This document shows positions 63,331 to 64,000 of a DNA stretch of 64,000 nucleotides, in pieces. The notes under the pieces were generated by a model. It did not search any database. It was not told the DNA's origin and saw only the letters and a list, made by a program, of their open reading frames with translations. Location: positions 120,788,312 through 120,852,311 of the forward strand of contig NC_083868.1 of NCBI RefSeq assembly GCF_032452875.1. The letters are read 5' to 3'. The DNA is from Bos javanicus. Taxonomy: Eukaryota; Chordata; Mammalia; Artiodactyla; Bovidae. Position 1 is the first letter of the stretch; each line of letters begins with the position of its first letter. Position numbers and translations under genes: made by a program.

Positions 63331-64000
63331 ACCCACGTTAGGGAAGAGCGTTCCTTCCGTCCGGTCCCAGGAGGCCGTTTGCGCCGGGGGCGTGGGTTCA
63401 AGCATGGATTTTTCTAGAGTAGCACTAGTCCCTTTCCTACTCAACTTCTTTTAATAGTTTCTTAAAATTAACGAATTTTCCGTTCTCAAAGTCTCTACGA
63501 GTGGTCAAGATTCCGACTTGCGGGAGCGTTTGGCAAAATTGAACTCTTCTTGGCGCAGAATAGCGCCTAGAAAAGGCCAGAATTAAGAATCCGGAGAATG
63601 GAAATCGAATAATAGGAAACTCGGTATTAATTCTCTTTTTGTACTTGCCCCAGGATCTGCTGCAGAGGCCAGGAGAGAAGTGTCTCTAAGGGGCGCAGAT
63701 TTTGGGAGGTGGGGGGGAGGAGCTGCAGGGGGAGGCGAGTCTGAAGCACGCTCCCGCCCAAGTATTGAACACCCCAACGACCTGGCCTGGCCAGGTCAGC
63801 CCGCCTGGGCATGATGTGATCGGCGTGATCCTCTCGGGTAGATTTAAGACTTCTTTACCTCAAGTTGAAAGTTGAATCCAGCCTAGCAGAGAGAGCTGTG
63901 AAAGTTGAACTTTTAGGCAGTGTTCCTGTGGCTTATGCTGGTCTGGCTTCCTCTGAAGTAGAAGTTCCCTGCGTTGGCTCAGACCCCATGCAGCCTGCTA
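63331..64000. other. Intergenic end of the window
   Basis: No gene or repeat recognised. The sequence is moderately CpG-rich to 63.8 kb. Confidence 0.45.

Overview
The window is mammalian nuclear DNA from a ruminant. It carries a head-to-head pair of ZIC-family zinc-finger transcription factor genes with spliced exons, CpG islands and long introns. It also holds seven SINE insertions of the Bov-tA/Bov-A2 families and a ruminant-type LINE-1 3' end, which are confined to cow, sheep, goat and deer relatives. I cannot tell which ruminant. There is no prokaryotic gene, operon, CRISPR array or plasmid feature. Nearly all short open reading frames are chance frames or shadows of the ZIC exons.

Layout. 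(a) 1-2.7 kb is AT-rich flank. (b) About 2.7-9.8 kb holds ZIC1 on the minus strand: three coding exons (8867-7886, 6425-6262, 5572-5375) encoding a complete 447-residue protein, with a CpG-rich 5' UTR and promoter at about 9.6-9.85 kb. (c) 9.85-12.4 kb is the space between the two promoters. (d) About 12.4-32.7 kb holds ZIC4 on the plus strand: an inferred non-coding exon ending at 12623, then exons 16301-16385, 22358-22975 and 27511-27829, and a terminal exon from 29946 with a poly(A) signal at 32710. The coding exons join in frame to 335 residues, and the stop codon is created by splicing (TG|A). (e) 32.7-64 kb is an intergenic flank with several blocks that look like regulatory DNA, a few orphan CpG-rich patches, all of the recognised ruminant SINEs, one L1 3' end, one MER5-type DNA transposon relic and several simple or tandem repeats.

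From the known biology of the family, ZIC1 and ZIC4 are co-expressed in dorsal neural tube, cerebellum and somite derivatives. They bind GC-rich GLI-like sites through five C2H2 fingers and share regulatory DNA. The flanking 30 kb is therefore a plausible landscape for shared enhancers, but enhancer calls here rest on sequence texture and motif clusters only. The first 33 kb has no ruminant SINE that I could recognise, whereas seven lie in the last 31 kb, as expected of a protected developmental-gene core.

The most interesting item is the ZIC4 3' end. The codons for the family-typical C-terminal Glu-Trp-Tyr-Val are still in the DNA, but a consensus splice donor sits inside them, so the spliced message ends after Leu-Ser-Glu with a junction-made stop. 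The unspliced message would instead read 52 residues further into an Ala/Pro-rich tail.
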